NCBI GenBank assembly: GCA_964636575.1
Contig: CAZWSE010000027.1
Location: 1 to 36,723 of the forward strand
Source of the DNA: CAZWSE01 sp964636575
Lineage (GTDB): Bacteria > Pseudomonadota > Alphaproteobacteria > Rhodobacterales > Rhodobacteraceae
Length of the DNA stretch: 36,723 nucleotides
Direction: 5' to 3'
Part shown: positions 24,924-33,516 of the stretch, piece by piece
Layout of the letters: each line of letters begins with the position of its first letter
Position numbering within the stretch: position 1 is the stretch's first letter
Program-made: the position numbers and the translations under genes
Notes under the pieces: model-generated
What the model was told of the DNA's origin: nothing
Seen by the model: the letters and a program-made list of their open reading frames with translations, nothing else
The model's database searches: none

Positions 24924-27900
24924 TCAGGCCGACCGCCGCGACATCGCAAGGCTCAACGCCAGCACGATATACGTGATCAAACAGATCGCAGCGACGCCCC
25001 CCAAGAACAGGCCAGAGGCCGCAATCATCGGTGACATCTCTCCGGCTACAGGCAACCAGTCTGCCAATGATCCGGTCCAGGCCGTCAGCCCAATCGTCGC
25101 CACACCCCATGCAAGGCAAAGTGCTGCAACCGCGACAAGCGTCCCACGATACCCGCCCGCGCGGTTCATGCGCACACCATGGCGGAAGGCAGCAATCTGA
25201 CGGCTGAAATCATGCTGCACAGCGACCAAAGCAGGAACCACCAGCAAAACCAGCACCATGCCAAAGCCAAGGCCATAGACCAGCGTAATGACAGTCGGTT
25301 TCAGGAACTGTGCCTGCTGGGATTTTTCAAACAACAAGGGTGCCATGCCCAGCACAGTGGTCAACGTGGTCAGCAATACAGGGCGCAAACGATCTGTCGC
25401 ACCTTCAATAATCGACGGGATCAAACCGCGCTCTTCGGCATATTCATCAATGGTCGTCACAAGCACGATTGAATCGTTGATGACAATGCCCGTCATGCCA
25501 AGCAAGCCAACGACCGTGAACATGCTCAACGGCACATCCCAATAGTGGTGACCGTAAATGGTGCCAACCAGCCCGAACGGAATGATCGACATCACCACCA
25601 TAGGCCGCGTCCACGATCCAAAGACCCATGACAGCACCAGATAAATCCCCGTCAGGCATAAGATCAAACCGGTCATGGCATCAGACAAAAACTGGTCTTC
25701 CTGCTCGCTCAGACCGGACAAGCGCCATTCAATCTGACGTTCTTCGGCGATGCGGGGCAGAATGGTTGTCTCCAAGGCTTCAGAGATTTCAGTGGCACGC
25801 GCGGCGTCATCCTCTGAAATATCGCCCGTCACAGAAATCAATCTGATCCCGTTCTCGCGGCGGACAGTGGAAAAGCCGGTGCGCTGCTGGACACTGACAA
25901 TATCAGCCAGCGGAACATAAGCACCAGACGGTGTGCGCATCTGGGTGCGCTCCAAAAAGTCTGCGGTCAGCTCGCCCTTGGGCAATTCTACACGCACCGT
26001 CGCACTGCGCGGACCGTCAGGATAGGTGGCGGCCTCTATCCCGTTCAAACGGTTGCGCAGGGCACGGCCAAGGGTGTCGATGGTAAAGCCCAGCGCTTGC
26101 CCTTGGGCGGTCAGATCAAGGATCAGCTCTTCTTTGTCATAGGCCAGATTGTCCTGCACGGCAGACACTTCGGGGTACTGGGTCAGGGCGGTTTGCAGAT
26201 CCTCAGACGCGGCTTTCAGGGTGTCGGTAGAGGCGCCAAAAAACTCAACGTCCAAGCCGTCGCCCCCAGGGCCAGACCGCCACGACCGGAACGATACAGT
26301 TTCAACAAGCGGATGATTGCGAACCTCGTCTTGCAAGGTGGCGACAAAAGCAAAGCTGGAATAAGGGCGATCATCGGCATCGATCAACTCAATAGAAATC
26401 CCGCCCAGCAAATCGCTGTCCTTGGATTCGACACCGCTTAGGCCACGACCCGCGTTGCCACCGACTTCGGTGATGACATAGTCAATCGGGCTGACACCGC
26501 CATTTTCAGACGCATACTGTTCGGCCACAGCACGGGTGGCACGCTGCATCTCGCGCATCATGGCAAGCGTATCTTCACGAGTGGCCGCATCAGTCATGGC
26601 AAAGTTGCCCGTGACAGACCCACGCTCGGGGGCATTAAAGAACCGCCACTGCACATCGCCTTTGATGAACAAGGACACCTGCGACGCAAGGATCACAAGC
26701 GCACCGGCCAGCACAACATAACGGGCGGCAATGACACCGGCCATAAAGGGACGGAACAGACTTTCGCGGACCCAAACAAAGCCCTTGTTCACAGTGCGGC
26801 TCGGCCAGTCATACCAATGCTTCACATCGGCATGGGCCAAAGCATGAGACATGTGGTGCGGCAGGATCAGGAAACATTCGACCAATGAGGCGATCAAAAC
26901 CATAATCACAGTGAACGGAATATCGATGATCAAATCACCAAAGCGCCCGCCCACAGCCGTCAGTCCAAAAAAGGCGATGACCGTGGTCAAGGTGGCCGCA
27001 AACACAGGCATCGCCATGCGACGGGCAGCGTTTTCAGCGGCAACAACTGGGTGCTCTTTGTAACGGCGAACACGGTGATCGGCATGCTCTCCCACTACAA
27101 TGGCGTCATCAACAACGATCCCAAGTGTGATGATCAGCCCGAACAAAGACACCATATTGATGGTGATCCCAAAGGCATACATCAGGGCAAAGGCCGCGGC
27201 CATGGCCACAGGAATACCGGCAGCGACCCAAAAGGCCGTGCGCGCGTTCAGGAACAGGAATAGCAAGCTGACAACAAGCGCAAGCCCGACCATCCCGTTG
27301 TCGATCAACAGGTTCAAACGGCTGGTAATGGCCTCGGCACGGGTGCGGATCAGCTCAACGGTGACACCTTGGGGCAAGGTCGATTGCAACTGCGCGGCCA
27401 TCGCTTCGACTTGGGCCTGAATACCAATGGCATCACCCTGATCAGTACGGTCCACACGGATGGAAACGGCGGGGTTGTCGCCCACGAAATAGCTACGCTC
27501 GCGGTCGGTGCCTTCCACAAGGATCGTGGCAACATCGCCCACAGTCAGCTTTGACCCGTCATCGTTACTGCGCAGGATGATGCCAGCCAGCTGTTCGGCC
27601 GTGCGTTTTTCAACGCCTGTGCGCACGCGAGCATTGGCACCATCCACATCACCCGCAGGATCAGCGATCACCTCGGCGGCAATGGCCGCAGCGATCTCGG
27701 ACATGGTGACATCATACTCAATCAAATGGGCAGAGGGGACCTCGATAATCGTCTGCGGGGCAGCAACACCGCGAATGGTGGTGCGGGTAACACCGGCAGC
27801 AAACAGACGGGTGACAAACTCATCGGCAAACAGGCCCAACTGTTCAGGGGCAACAGGACCGGTGATAACAACATCGGTGACACGATCACGCCAAGCGCCA

Positions 27901-28313
27901 CGGGTCACGGTAGGTTCTTCGGCCTCATCGGGCAGGGTCGTGATCTGATCAACAGCGGTTTGAACATCGTCCGCAGCACGGGACATATCCCAGCCCGGCT
28001 CGAACTCAAGCGACAGATAGGCACTGCCCTCACGCGAAGCAGAGGTACTGCTTTCAACACCCTCAACCGACAGCAAAGCAGGCTCAAGCACCTGCACAAT
28101 AGCGCTGTCCACGTCTTCGGCACCCGCACCGCTCCACGCGACTTGGATGTTCACATTATCGACGATCACATCAGGAAAGAACTGGGCGCGCATATTGGGG
28201 GCGGTGAAAAGACCAGCCACCAGCATCAACACAAGCAACAGATTTGCAGCCGTCTTGTGGCGGGTAAAATAACTCAGCAAACCGCCCGCAGCTTTGGGAA
28301 TATCGCGGACCAC
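24924..28313 (-). CDS. RND efflux transporter permease
   Basis: An RND-superfamily inner-membrane pump of about 1129 residues. It has the first helix after SYFTRHKTAANLLLVLMLV, large periplasmic loops, the proton-relay helix IITLGIVVDDAIVVGEHADHRVRR with paired Asp, and a second half with FSTVRRENG and MTGIVINDSIVLVTTIDEYAEERG. Length and symmetry fit the HAE1/AcrB-like class that exports hydrophobic or amphiphilic compounds with an outer-membrane channel. The start is a GTG at 28313 or 28325; both give the family N-terminus, the second overlapping the fusion-protein gene. The substrate is unknown. Confidence 0.9.
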   Translation of the reverse strand: MVRDIPKAAGGLLSYFTRHKTAANLLLVLMLVAGLFTAPNMRAQFFPDVIVDNVNIQVAWSGAGAEDVDSAIVQVLEPALLSVEGVESSTSASREGSAYLSLEFEPGWDMSRAADDVQTAVDQITTLPDEAEEPTVTRGAWRDRVTDVVITGPVAPEQLGLFADEFVTRLFAAGVTRTTIRGVAAPQTIIEVPSAHLIEYDVTMSEIAAAIAAEVIADPAGDVDGANARVRTGVEKRTAEQLAGIILRSNDDGSKLTVGDVATILVEGTDRERSYFVGDNPAVSIRVDRTDQGDAIGIQAQVEAMAAQLQSTLPQGVTVELIRTRAEAITSRLNLLIDNGMVGLALVVSLLFLFLNARTAFWVAAGIPVAMAAAFALMYAFGITINMVSLFGLIITLGIVVDDAIVVGEHADHRVRRYKEHPVVAAENAARRMAMPVFAATLTTVIAFFGLTAVGGRFGDLIIDIPFTVIMVLIASLVECFLILPHHMSHALAHADVKHWYDWPSRTVNKGFVWVRESLFRPFMAGVIAARYVVLAGALVILASQVSLFIKGDVQWRFFNAPERGSVTGNFAMTDAATREDTLAMMREMQRATRAVAEQYASENGGVSPIDYVITEVGGNAGRGLSGVESKDSDLLGGISIELIDADDRPYSSFAFVATLQDEVRNHPLVETVSFRSWRSGPGGDGLDVEFFGASTDTLKAASEDLQTALTQYPEVSAVQDNLAYDKEELILDLTAQGQALGFTIDTLGRALRNRLNGIEAATYPDGPRSATVRVELPKGELTADFLERTQMRTPSGAYVPLADIVSVQQRTGFSTVRRENGIRLISVTGDISEDDAARATEISEALETTILPRIAEERQIEWRLSGLSEQEDQFLSDAMTGLILCLTGIYLVLSWVFGSWTRPMVVMSIIPFGLVGTIYGHHYWDVPLSMFTVVGLLGMTGIVINDSIVLVTTIDEYAEERGLIPSIIEGATDRLRPVLLTTLTTVLGMAPLLFEKSQQAQFLKPTVITLVYGLGFGMVLVLLVVPALVAVQHDFSRQIAAFRHGVRMNRAGGYRGTLVAVAALCLAWGVATIGLTAWTGSLADWLPVAGEMSPMIAASGLFLGGVAAICLITYIVLALSLAMSRRSA

Positions 28314-28317
28314 GGGG

Positions 28318-29775
28318 TTAACCACCCATCCGGGATTCAATGCGGTTGACCATCTTGGCAGGCACCGACGGCTTTTGCAGCAAGCCCAGCACACGGGTCT
28401 TGGCCTCGGCAGGCATACGTTTGTTGGCCTCGACAAAGGCAATCAACTTGGCGCGCCGTTCCTCGGACAGCTCAAGCATCTCAGGGGCAGCAGGCACCTC
28501 GGCACCATCACCACGCAAGGGGCGCACGGAAATACCAGCGCCCAGAACAGGCGATCGGGTCACAACAACCTCGCGGCCCGCAAGCCCACGGCCGCGCACA
28601 AGCACACTGTCACCCTGACGGCGGATCAAAGTGACGGGCAAGGCTTCCAAACGGTTCTCGGGGTCCAGCACCAACACAGTACCACCCGCATCATAAGACG
28701 AGGCCGGCAACCGGACGAGGTTCTCCATCGCAGGTTCGCGCACAGACACAGTCACAAAATCACCGGGCTTAAACGCACGGGCGCCCTCAAGCTGTGCAAA
28801 CAGCAAACGACCGGTCTGACCAGCGCCCGCAACAGCGGCATCGCGGGTCAAAATACCAGTGGCGGTCAGATCAACACCATCGACATCCAAGGTGATGGTC
28901 AAAGGGGCCTCAACCAAACGGCCATCTTCGGTCAGCAAACGGGCATACTGGGCAGTAGACACACGAAACGCAGCATCCAACGCCTCAGGATCAATCAATT
29001 CACCCAGCTTTTCATTCATCGACACCAGACGACCCTGCAAAGCAGTCACATCGCTCAGCGATCCGTCAAAAGGGGCGACAATGGTTGTATCGGCCAAGCG
29101 ACGCTCGGCCTCGGCCAAGCCGATCTGGGTGCGCACCAAACGGGTGGCAGCCTGATCAATACGGGCCTCGGCAAGGGTCAAGGCCTGCCTGCGGGACAAC
29201 ACAGCCTGACGGGCCGACGCAGCGGCAAGTTCAGCCGTCTCGACAGCGGCAGCCGTGCCAACGCCACGGGTGGCCAAATCTTTTTGGCGCTGAAACGCGC
29301 TTTGACGCAAAGTCGCTTGGTCTTCGGCCGCAACCAGTTCATCGCGAACAATCGCCAACCCGCGGTCGGCCTCGCGGACCTCGGCCTCGGCATCGGACAT
29401 ATCGCTTTTCAAGCGATCCAGCGCGCTTTGGGCATCCGCAGGATCAACGCGCAACAAGACCTCGCCTGCACGTACATCGCCGCCTTCGACAAAGGCTTCC
29501 GACAGCTCAACCACACGGCCAGCAGCAGCAGCACGCAATTCCAAAGAACGACGGCTCTCGATCTCGCCAAAGGCGACCAACTCAGGGGCAATGGTTTCAG
29601 AGGCAGCCACAACCACATCCACAGCAAACACACGCTCGCGGTTTTGCGGGGCACGGGGCTCATCGTTCAAACGGGTCTGAATGGCACCAGAAATCAGAGA
29701 CCCTGCATAAACCAGCAACGCCAGCGTCAAAGCCACAAGAAACAAACCCGTCAAGGATTGGCGCAAAAATCGCAT
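28318..29775 (-). CDS. RND efflux membrane-fusion (HlyD-type) subunit
   Basis: A 485-residue periplasmic adaptor. One N-terminal hydrophobic helix (residues 8-30) anchors it, followed by the barrel-sandwich lead SRRSLELRAAAAGRVVELSEAFVEGGDVRAGEVLLRVD and a long Ala/Glu/Arg-rich coiled-coil hairpin (about residues 115-215). The beta-barrel end is LVRLPASSYDAGGTVLVLDPENR, with GRGLAGREVV. It joins the permease to an outer-membrane factor not found here. It lies directly before the permease, with the start codon overlapping or 5 bases apart. AAGGA lies upstream of the ATG. Confidence 0.9.
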   Translation of the reverse strand: MRFLRQSLTGLFLVALTLALLVYAGSLISGAIQTRLNDEPRAPQNRERVFAVDVVVAASETIAPELVAFGEIESRRSLELRAAAAGRVVELSEAFVEGGDVRAGEVLLRVDPADAQSALDRLKSDMSDAEAEVREADRGLAIVRDELVAAEDQATLRQSAFQRQKDLATRGVGTAAAVETAELAAASARQAVLSRRQALTLAEARIDQAATRLVRTQIGLAEAERRLADTTIVAPFDGSLSDVTALQGRLVSMNEKLGELIDPEALDAAFRVSTAQYARLLTEDGRLVEAPLTITLDVDGVDLTATGILTRDAAVAGAGQTGRLLFAQLEGARAFKPGDFVTVSVREPAMENLVRLPASSYDAGGTVLVLDPENRLEALPVTLIRRQGDSVLVRGRGLAGREVVVTRSPVLGAGISVRPLRGDGAEVPAAPEMLELSEERRAKLIAFVEANKRMPAEAKTRVLGLLQKPSVPAKMVNRIESRMGG

Positions 29776-29832
29776 ATAAACTCAGTCCTTAGGTCACCCT
29801 ATTAAAGCTAGGCTACCACGCAAAAATTCCAA

Positions 29833-29855
29833 TGGAGCGTAAGTTTTACGCACCA
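29833..29855. promoter_or_regulatory. 23-bp dyad between moaB and the RND operon
   Basis: TGG-A-GCGTAA-GTT-TTACGC-A-CCA is an inverted repeat with one mismatched pair, lying 5 bases past the moaB stop and 57 bases before the fusion-protein ATG. On the minus strand a TTTTT run follows a few bases later. It may be a moaB terminator, an operator of the pump, or both. Confidence 0.45.
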
Positions 29856-29860
29856 ATTCG

Positions 29861-30403
29861 TTACTTCCGTCGCAGATGTTCGTCCAAACGGGGCAGAATT
29901 TCCACAAAATTGCAGGGTTTATGGCGATAATCGAGCTGGCGTTGCAAAATCTCATCCCATGCGTCCTTGCAGGCACCGGGGCTTCCGGGCAGCGCAAACA
30001 GATAGGTTCCACCCGCAACACCCGCCGTGGCACGGCTTTGAACAGCGCTCGTGCCGATCTTTTGCATCGATACGATGGTGAAGACAGTGCCAAAAGCATC
30101 GATCTCTTTTTCATAGACATCGCGGTGGGCTTCCACAGTGACATCACGGCCTGTCAGGCCCGTACCACCAGTGGAAATCACCACATCGATCCTGTCATCA
30201 GCGATCCATGCGCGCAAGGTGTCAGCGATCAAAGGGCGGTCATCAGTGACAATCTTGCGGTCCGCCAACACATGGCCTGCGGCGGCGATCCGGTCCACCA
30301 ACACCTGCCCCGATTTGTCATCGTCCAAGGCACGGGTGTCAGACACTGTCAAAACAGCAATCCGCACCGGCATAAATTCAACGGTTTCGTCAATCCGTGA
30401 CAT
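29861..30403 (-). CDS. moaB: Molybdenum cofactor biosynthesis protein MoaB
   Basis: A 180-residue MogA/MoaB-type molybdopterin adenylyltransferase that activates molybdopterin for MoeA. Motifs: RIAVLTVSDTRALDDDKSG, VISTGGTGLTGRDVT, IGTSAVQSRATAGVAGGTYLFALPGSPGACKDAW. The ATG at 30403 shares one base with the upstream stop (TGATG). It works in the same pathway as moeA, mobA and mobB at 10.9-14 kb but is encoded apart from them, between a LysE gene and the RND pump. Confidence 0.93.
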   Translation of the reverse strand: MSRIDETVEFMPVRIAVLTVSDTRALDDDKSGQVLVDRIAAAGHVLADRKIVTDDRPLIADTLRAWIADDRIDVVISTGGTGLTGRDVTVEAHRDVYEKEIDAFGTVFTIVSMQKIGTSAVQSRATAGVAGGTYLFALPGSPGACKDAWDEILQRQLDYRHKPCNFVEILPRLDEHLRRK

Positions 30404-31023
30404 CACACACGCTCCAACATAGCCATACGCACAGCAAGGGCTGCAAACAGGGTTCCAGTGACATAGCCCGTGGCGCGGGCAAACCTCGGGCTGCCCGTGA
30501 GATGGCGACCAATCCCACCGGCAAAAACACCTACAGCCGCGTTTACGAAAAACCCGCAGATGGCCAGAACACTGCCAAAGATCAAAAACTGCGCCAGCAC
30601 AGGGCGCGCAGGGTCCAGAAACTGCGGGATCAAAGCCAAGACAAACAAGATCACCTTCGGGTTGGTCAGGTTCACAATCATCCCGTCCCGAAAGGCACGG
30701 GTTGGGCGGACAGGCGGCACGTCCTCGGGCGATACAAGGCCCGCGCGAAAGGCGTTAAACGCCAGCCAAAGCAGATAGATCACACCCAGCCATCGGGCCA
30801 CATCAAAGGCCACAGGATAGGCCGCAACAACAGCGCCAAGACCAAGCCCGGCAATGGTCACATGGACCATAGACCCCGTCGATATCCCAGCCGAGGCCGC
30901 AACCCCCGCCCGCGGCCCCGACCGCAGCCCTTGGCCCAGACAAAACACCATGTCCGGCCCCGGTGAGACATTCAAAAGCAAAACGGCTGGGACAAAGGCC
31001 AGCAAAGTGATCGGATCAACCAT
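30403..31023 (-). CDS. LysE/RhtB-family amino-acid exporter
   Basis: A 206-residue membrane exporter with about six helices. The N-terminal LLNVSPGPDMVFCLGQGLRSGPRAGVAASAGISTGSMVH is the LysE/RhtB signature, and the middle has FRDGMIVNLTNPKVILFVLALIPQF. Such proteins export amino acids such as lysine, threonine or homoserine lactone; the substrate is undefined here. It overlaps the uracil-DNA glycosylase gene by 8 bases and moaB by 1, forming a compact leftward unit. Confidence 0.92.
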   Translation of the reverse strand: MVDPITLLAFVPAVLLLNVSPGPDMVFCLGQGLRSGPRAGVAASAGISTGSMVHVTIAGLGLGAVVAAYPVAFDVARWLGVIYLLWLAFNAFRAGLVSPEDVPPVRPTRAFRDGMIVNLTNPKVILFVLALIPQFLDPARPVLAQFLIFGSVLAICGFFVNAAVGVFAGGIGRHLTGSPRFARATGYVTGTLFAALAVRMAMLERV

Positions 31024-31777
31024 CACGCAGCCGCGCCTTCAGGGCCAATAGATCAGCCCAAGCCTCGCGCTTGGCAGCAGGATTGCGCAACAGATAGGCA
31101 GGGTGGAACATCGGCAAAACAGGCTTGCCCAGAACCTCGGCCCAGTGACCGCGCAAACGGGTGATCCCGCGTTTGCCCAGCAAAGCCTGACAGGAAATAT
31201 TGCCCATCAAAACGATCACATCAGGGTCGGCCAAGGTAATATGACGCTCCACAAAGGGTCGCATCATGGCAATCTCTTCGGGCTTGGGGTCGCGGTTCTG
31301 GGGCGGACGCCACGGCAAAACATTGGTGATATAGACACCACTGGAACGCTCGATCTCAATGGCAGCAAGCATCTTGTCCAGCAACTGGCCGGCAGCACCG
31401 ACAAAAGGCAAACCCTCGCGGTCCTCATCACGGCCAGGGGCCTCGCCCACAATCATAACACGGGCAGCAGGATCACCATCGGCAAACACAAGCGACTTGG
31501 CGCCAGATTTCAAAGGACAATGCGCGAAAGCAGCCATAGCAGCGCGCAACGCATCGAGATCAGCAGCGCCACCAGCGGCCGCCTGCGCCACAGCGACAGG
31601 ATCAACCTCCGCGACAGGCACAACCGGCTCAGCGGCAGCAGCAGCCACCTTCACCTTCGGGGCAGCGGCCTCCAACCCATAGCGATCCACAGGGGCATCG
31701 CAGGTCGCCTCATCAGCGCCCAGCTCAATCTGCCACTCCAAAACAGAGCGCATCGCATGAGGGTCCATCGATTCCAT
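31016..31777 (-). CDS. Family 4-like uracil-DNA glycosylase lacking most Fe-S cysteines
   Basis: A 253-residue glycosylase that removes uracil from DNA in base-excision repair. Motif A is VGEAPGRDEDREGLPFVGAAGQLL near residues 110-133; motif B is MFHPAYLLR near 223-231. The N-terminal 75 residues are Ala/Val-rich linker. Compared with canonical family 4 enzymes, which carry four Cys for a [4Fe-4S] cluster, only Cys87 is kept: the CxxC partner is Phe84, the NVxxCRPP position is Trp156 and the EEIxxC position is Met172. So a cluster-free variant is likely. It is the first gene of the LysE/moaB unit. Confidence 0.88.
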   Translation of the reverse strand: MESMDPHAMRSVLEWQIELGADEATCDAPVDRYGLEAAAPKVKVAAAAAEPVVPVAEVDPVAVAQAAAGGAADLDALRAAMAAFAHCPLKSGAKSLVFADGDPAARVMIVGEAPGRDEDREGLPFVGAAGQLLDKMLAAIEIERSSGVYITNVLPWRPPQNRDPKPEEIAMMRPFVERHITLADPDVIVLMGNISCQALLGKRGITRLRGHWAEVLGKPVLPMFHPAYLLRNPAAKREAWADLLALKARLRDG

Positions 31778-31821
31778 ACGCGCAACCTACGCCGGGTAAT
31801 CAATAAACAAAACGCCCCACC

Positions 31822-31857
31822 CTTCTTTGTTCCAAATAAATCCCCGCCGGAGGCTCC
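31822..31857 (-). repeat. Candidate copy of a dispersed Rhodobacterales intergenic motif
   Basis: On the minus strand the segment contains GCCTCCGGCGGGG, then ATTTATTTGGAAC, then AAAGAAGG. I recall similar CTCCGGCGGG-plus-ATATTT-plus-AAGAAG strings recurring in intergenic DNA of many Rhodobacterales; only one copy is seen in this window. It lies between the glycosylase and pyrB. Confidence 0.4.
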
Positions 31858-31864
31858 CAAGCTT

Positions 31865-31893
31865 TTGCATCAAACCAAACTCCGGCCTATAGA
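31865..31893 (+). promoter_or_regulatory. Candidate pyrB promoter
   Basis: TTGCAT (31865-31870) and TATAGA (31888-31893) are 17 bases apart, ending 29 bases before the pyrB ATG. Spacing is ideal; the hexamers are only moderate matches. Confidence 0.5.
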
Positions 31894-31922
31894 GACGATG
31901 AAACCAACAAGGACCATAGGCC

Positions 31923-32870
31923 ATGACCTTCCCGCACAGGCACCTTCTGGGGATCGAACAGCTCAAACCGGATCACATCACGGCGCTGCTTGATCTGGCG
32001 GACGACTATGTGACGCTGAACCGGCAGACCAGCAAACACAGGGACACGCTGGCGGGGCTGACACAGATCAACATGTTCTTTGAAAACTCGACACGGACGC
32101 AGGCCAGCTTTGAGCTGGCAGGCAAACGGCTTGGGGCGGATGTGATGAACATGGGGATGCAGGCGTCGTCGATCAAAAAGGGCGAAACGCTGATCGACAC
32201 GGCGATGACGCTCAACGCAATGCACCCGGACCTGCTGGTGGTGCGGCACCCGCATTCAGGGGCGGTGAACCTGCTGGCGGAAAAAGTGAACTGCGCAGTG
32301 CTCAACGCAGGCGACGGACGGCACGAACACCCCACACAAGCGCTGCTTGACGCGCTCACAATCCGCCGCGCCAAAGGACGGCTGCACAGACTGTCGATCG
32401 CCATCTGCGGCGACATCGCACACAGCCGCGTGGCCCGCAGCAACATCATGCTCTTGGGCAAAATGGAAAACCGGATCAGGCTCATCGGGCCACCAACCCT
32501 CATGCCAAGTCAAATCAGCGAATTCGGGGTCGAGGTTTTCGACGACATGCGCGAAGGCTTAAAGGACGTCGACGTGGTGATGATGCTAAGATTGCAAAAA
32601 GAACGGATGGACGGCGGCTTTATCCCGTCCGAGCGCGAATACTACCACCGCTACGGGCTGGACGAAGACAAACTCAGCCACGCCAAACCGGACGCCATCG
32701 TGATGCACCCCGGCCCCATGAACCGAGGGGTGGAAATAGACGGCACACTCGCCGACGACATCAACCGCAGCGTCATCCAGGATCAAGTCGAAATGGGGGT
32801 CGCGGTGCGCATGGCAGCAATGGACCTTTTGGCACGAAACCTAAAAGCGGACATCTCGGGGGCGGCATGA
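31923..32870 (+). CDS. pyrB: Aspartate carbamoyltransferase, catalytic chain
   Basis: A 315-residue PyrB catalysing carbamoyl phosphate plus aspartate to carbamoyl aspartate in pyrimidine synthesis. The carbamoyl phosphate site FFENSTRTQASFELAG lies near residue 52, followed by SSIKKGETL, VVRHPHSGA, GDGRHEHPTQALLDALTI, and the aspartate site MMLRLQKERM, with MHPGPMNRGVEID at the end. All key motifs are intact. No regulatory PyrI gene or adjacent pyrC is seen. The stop codon abuts a run of 100 Ns. Confidence 0.95.
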   Translation: MTFPHRHLLGIEQLKPDHITALLDLADDYVTLNRQTSKHRDTLAGLTQINMFFENSTRTQASFELAGKRLGADVMNMGMQASSIKKGETLIDTAMTLNAMHPDLLVVRHPHSGAVNLLAEKVNCAVLNAGDGRHEHPTQALLDALTIRRAKGRLHRLSIAICGDIAHSRVARSNIMLLGKMENRIRLIGPPTLMPSQISEFGVEVFDDMREGLKDVDVVMMLRLQKERMDGGFIPSEREYYHRYGLDEDKLSHAKPDAIVMHPGPMNRGVEIDGTLADDINRSVIQDQVEMGVAVRMAAMDLLARNLKADISGAA

Positions 32871-32970
32871 NNNNNNNNNNNNNNNNNNNNNNNNNNNNNN
32901 NNNNNNNNNNNNNNNNNNNNNNNNNNNNNNNNNNNNNNNNNNNNNNNNNNNNNNNNNNNNNNNNNNNNNN
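32871..32970. other. 100-base run of Ns (sequence gap)
   Basis: Exactly 100 undetermined bases. They begin right after the pyrB TGA and end right before the ATG of the next gene. A 100-N run is the usual placeholder for a gap of unknown length, so the true distance and any missing gene cannot be known from this sequence. Confidence 0.97.
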
Positions 32971-33492
32971 ATGAAAATCAGCGCATCCGAACACGGGGTC
33001 ATCCGCATCTTCGCACTCGACCTGCCCGCAGACCAAGCAGCAAAGTTCGACAGCGCAGCGCTCAAATCCGCGCTCGGGGCAGACAGCTTCGACGCAGACA
33101 AAGCCGAAATCTTCGACGTGGCAGACCTCGATGATCTGAAGCTGACAGGCTACCTCATACAAGGCAACGGGGTGTCCGAGACCGACGTCAGCCCCTTCGC
33201 ACCGCAACTCAACGCGCTTAAAGGCCACGTGGCAATCGTCTATTCAGCCGCCTTCAAAGGCAGCGACCAAACACTCAAGATAACCACCCCGCTGCGGCAC
33301 ATCGCAACCTTCAACGAAGCCCCCTTGCAGGTCAAATTCAAAGACCTGCCCTCGGACAGCGCAGCGCGAACCACCCATACAAAGCCCGCCAAAAAACCAG
33401 TCTCCGACGCAGCCATGTCAGGACGGGTGGCAACGGTGGCGCTGCTGGTCATCTTCGCATTCACGGCCGTGTTCATCTGGGCGGCAGGATAA
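32971..33492 (+). CDS. Uncharacterised C-terminally anchored membrane protein
   Basis: A 173-residue protein with no assigned function. A soluble domain (residues 1-130, beginning MKISASEHGVIRIFALDLP) is followed by a basic linker and one membrane helix at the C-terminal end (VATVALLVIFAFTAVFIWAAG), so it is probably tail-anchored with the domain in the cytoplasm. I associate proteins with this start with the gene after pyrB in Roseobacter-type genomes. The upstream sequence is Ns, so the start and ribosome-binding site cannot be verified. Confidence 0.75.
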   Translation: MKISASEHGVIRIFALDLPADQAAKFDSAALKSALGADSFDADKAEIFDVADLDDLKLTGYLIQGNGVSETDVSPFAPQLNALKGHVAIVYSAAFKGSDQTLKITTPLRHIATFNEAPLQVKFKDLPSDSAARTTHTKPAKKPVSDAAMSGRVATVALLVIFAFTAVFIWAAG

Positions 33493-33516
33493 AGGCCGCT
33501 TGCGACACCCAAAGGG

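Noticed and set aside
28294..29805. A 503-codon open frame on the plus strand.
   Set aside because: It lies opposite the clearly recognisable membrane-fusion protein and is rich in Gln, His, Thr and Gly, as expected for a reverse-complement artefact.
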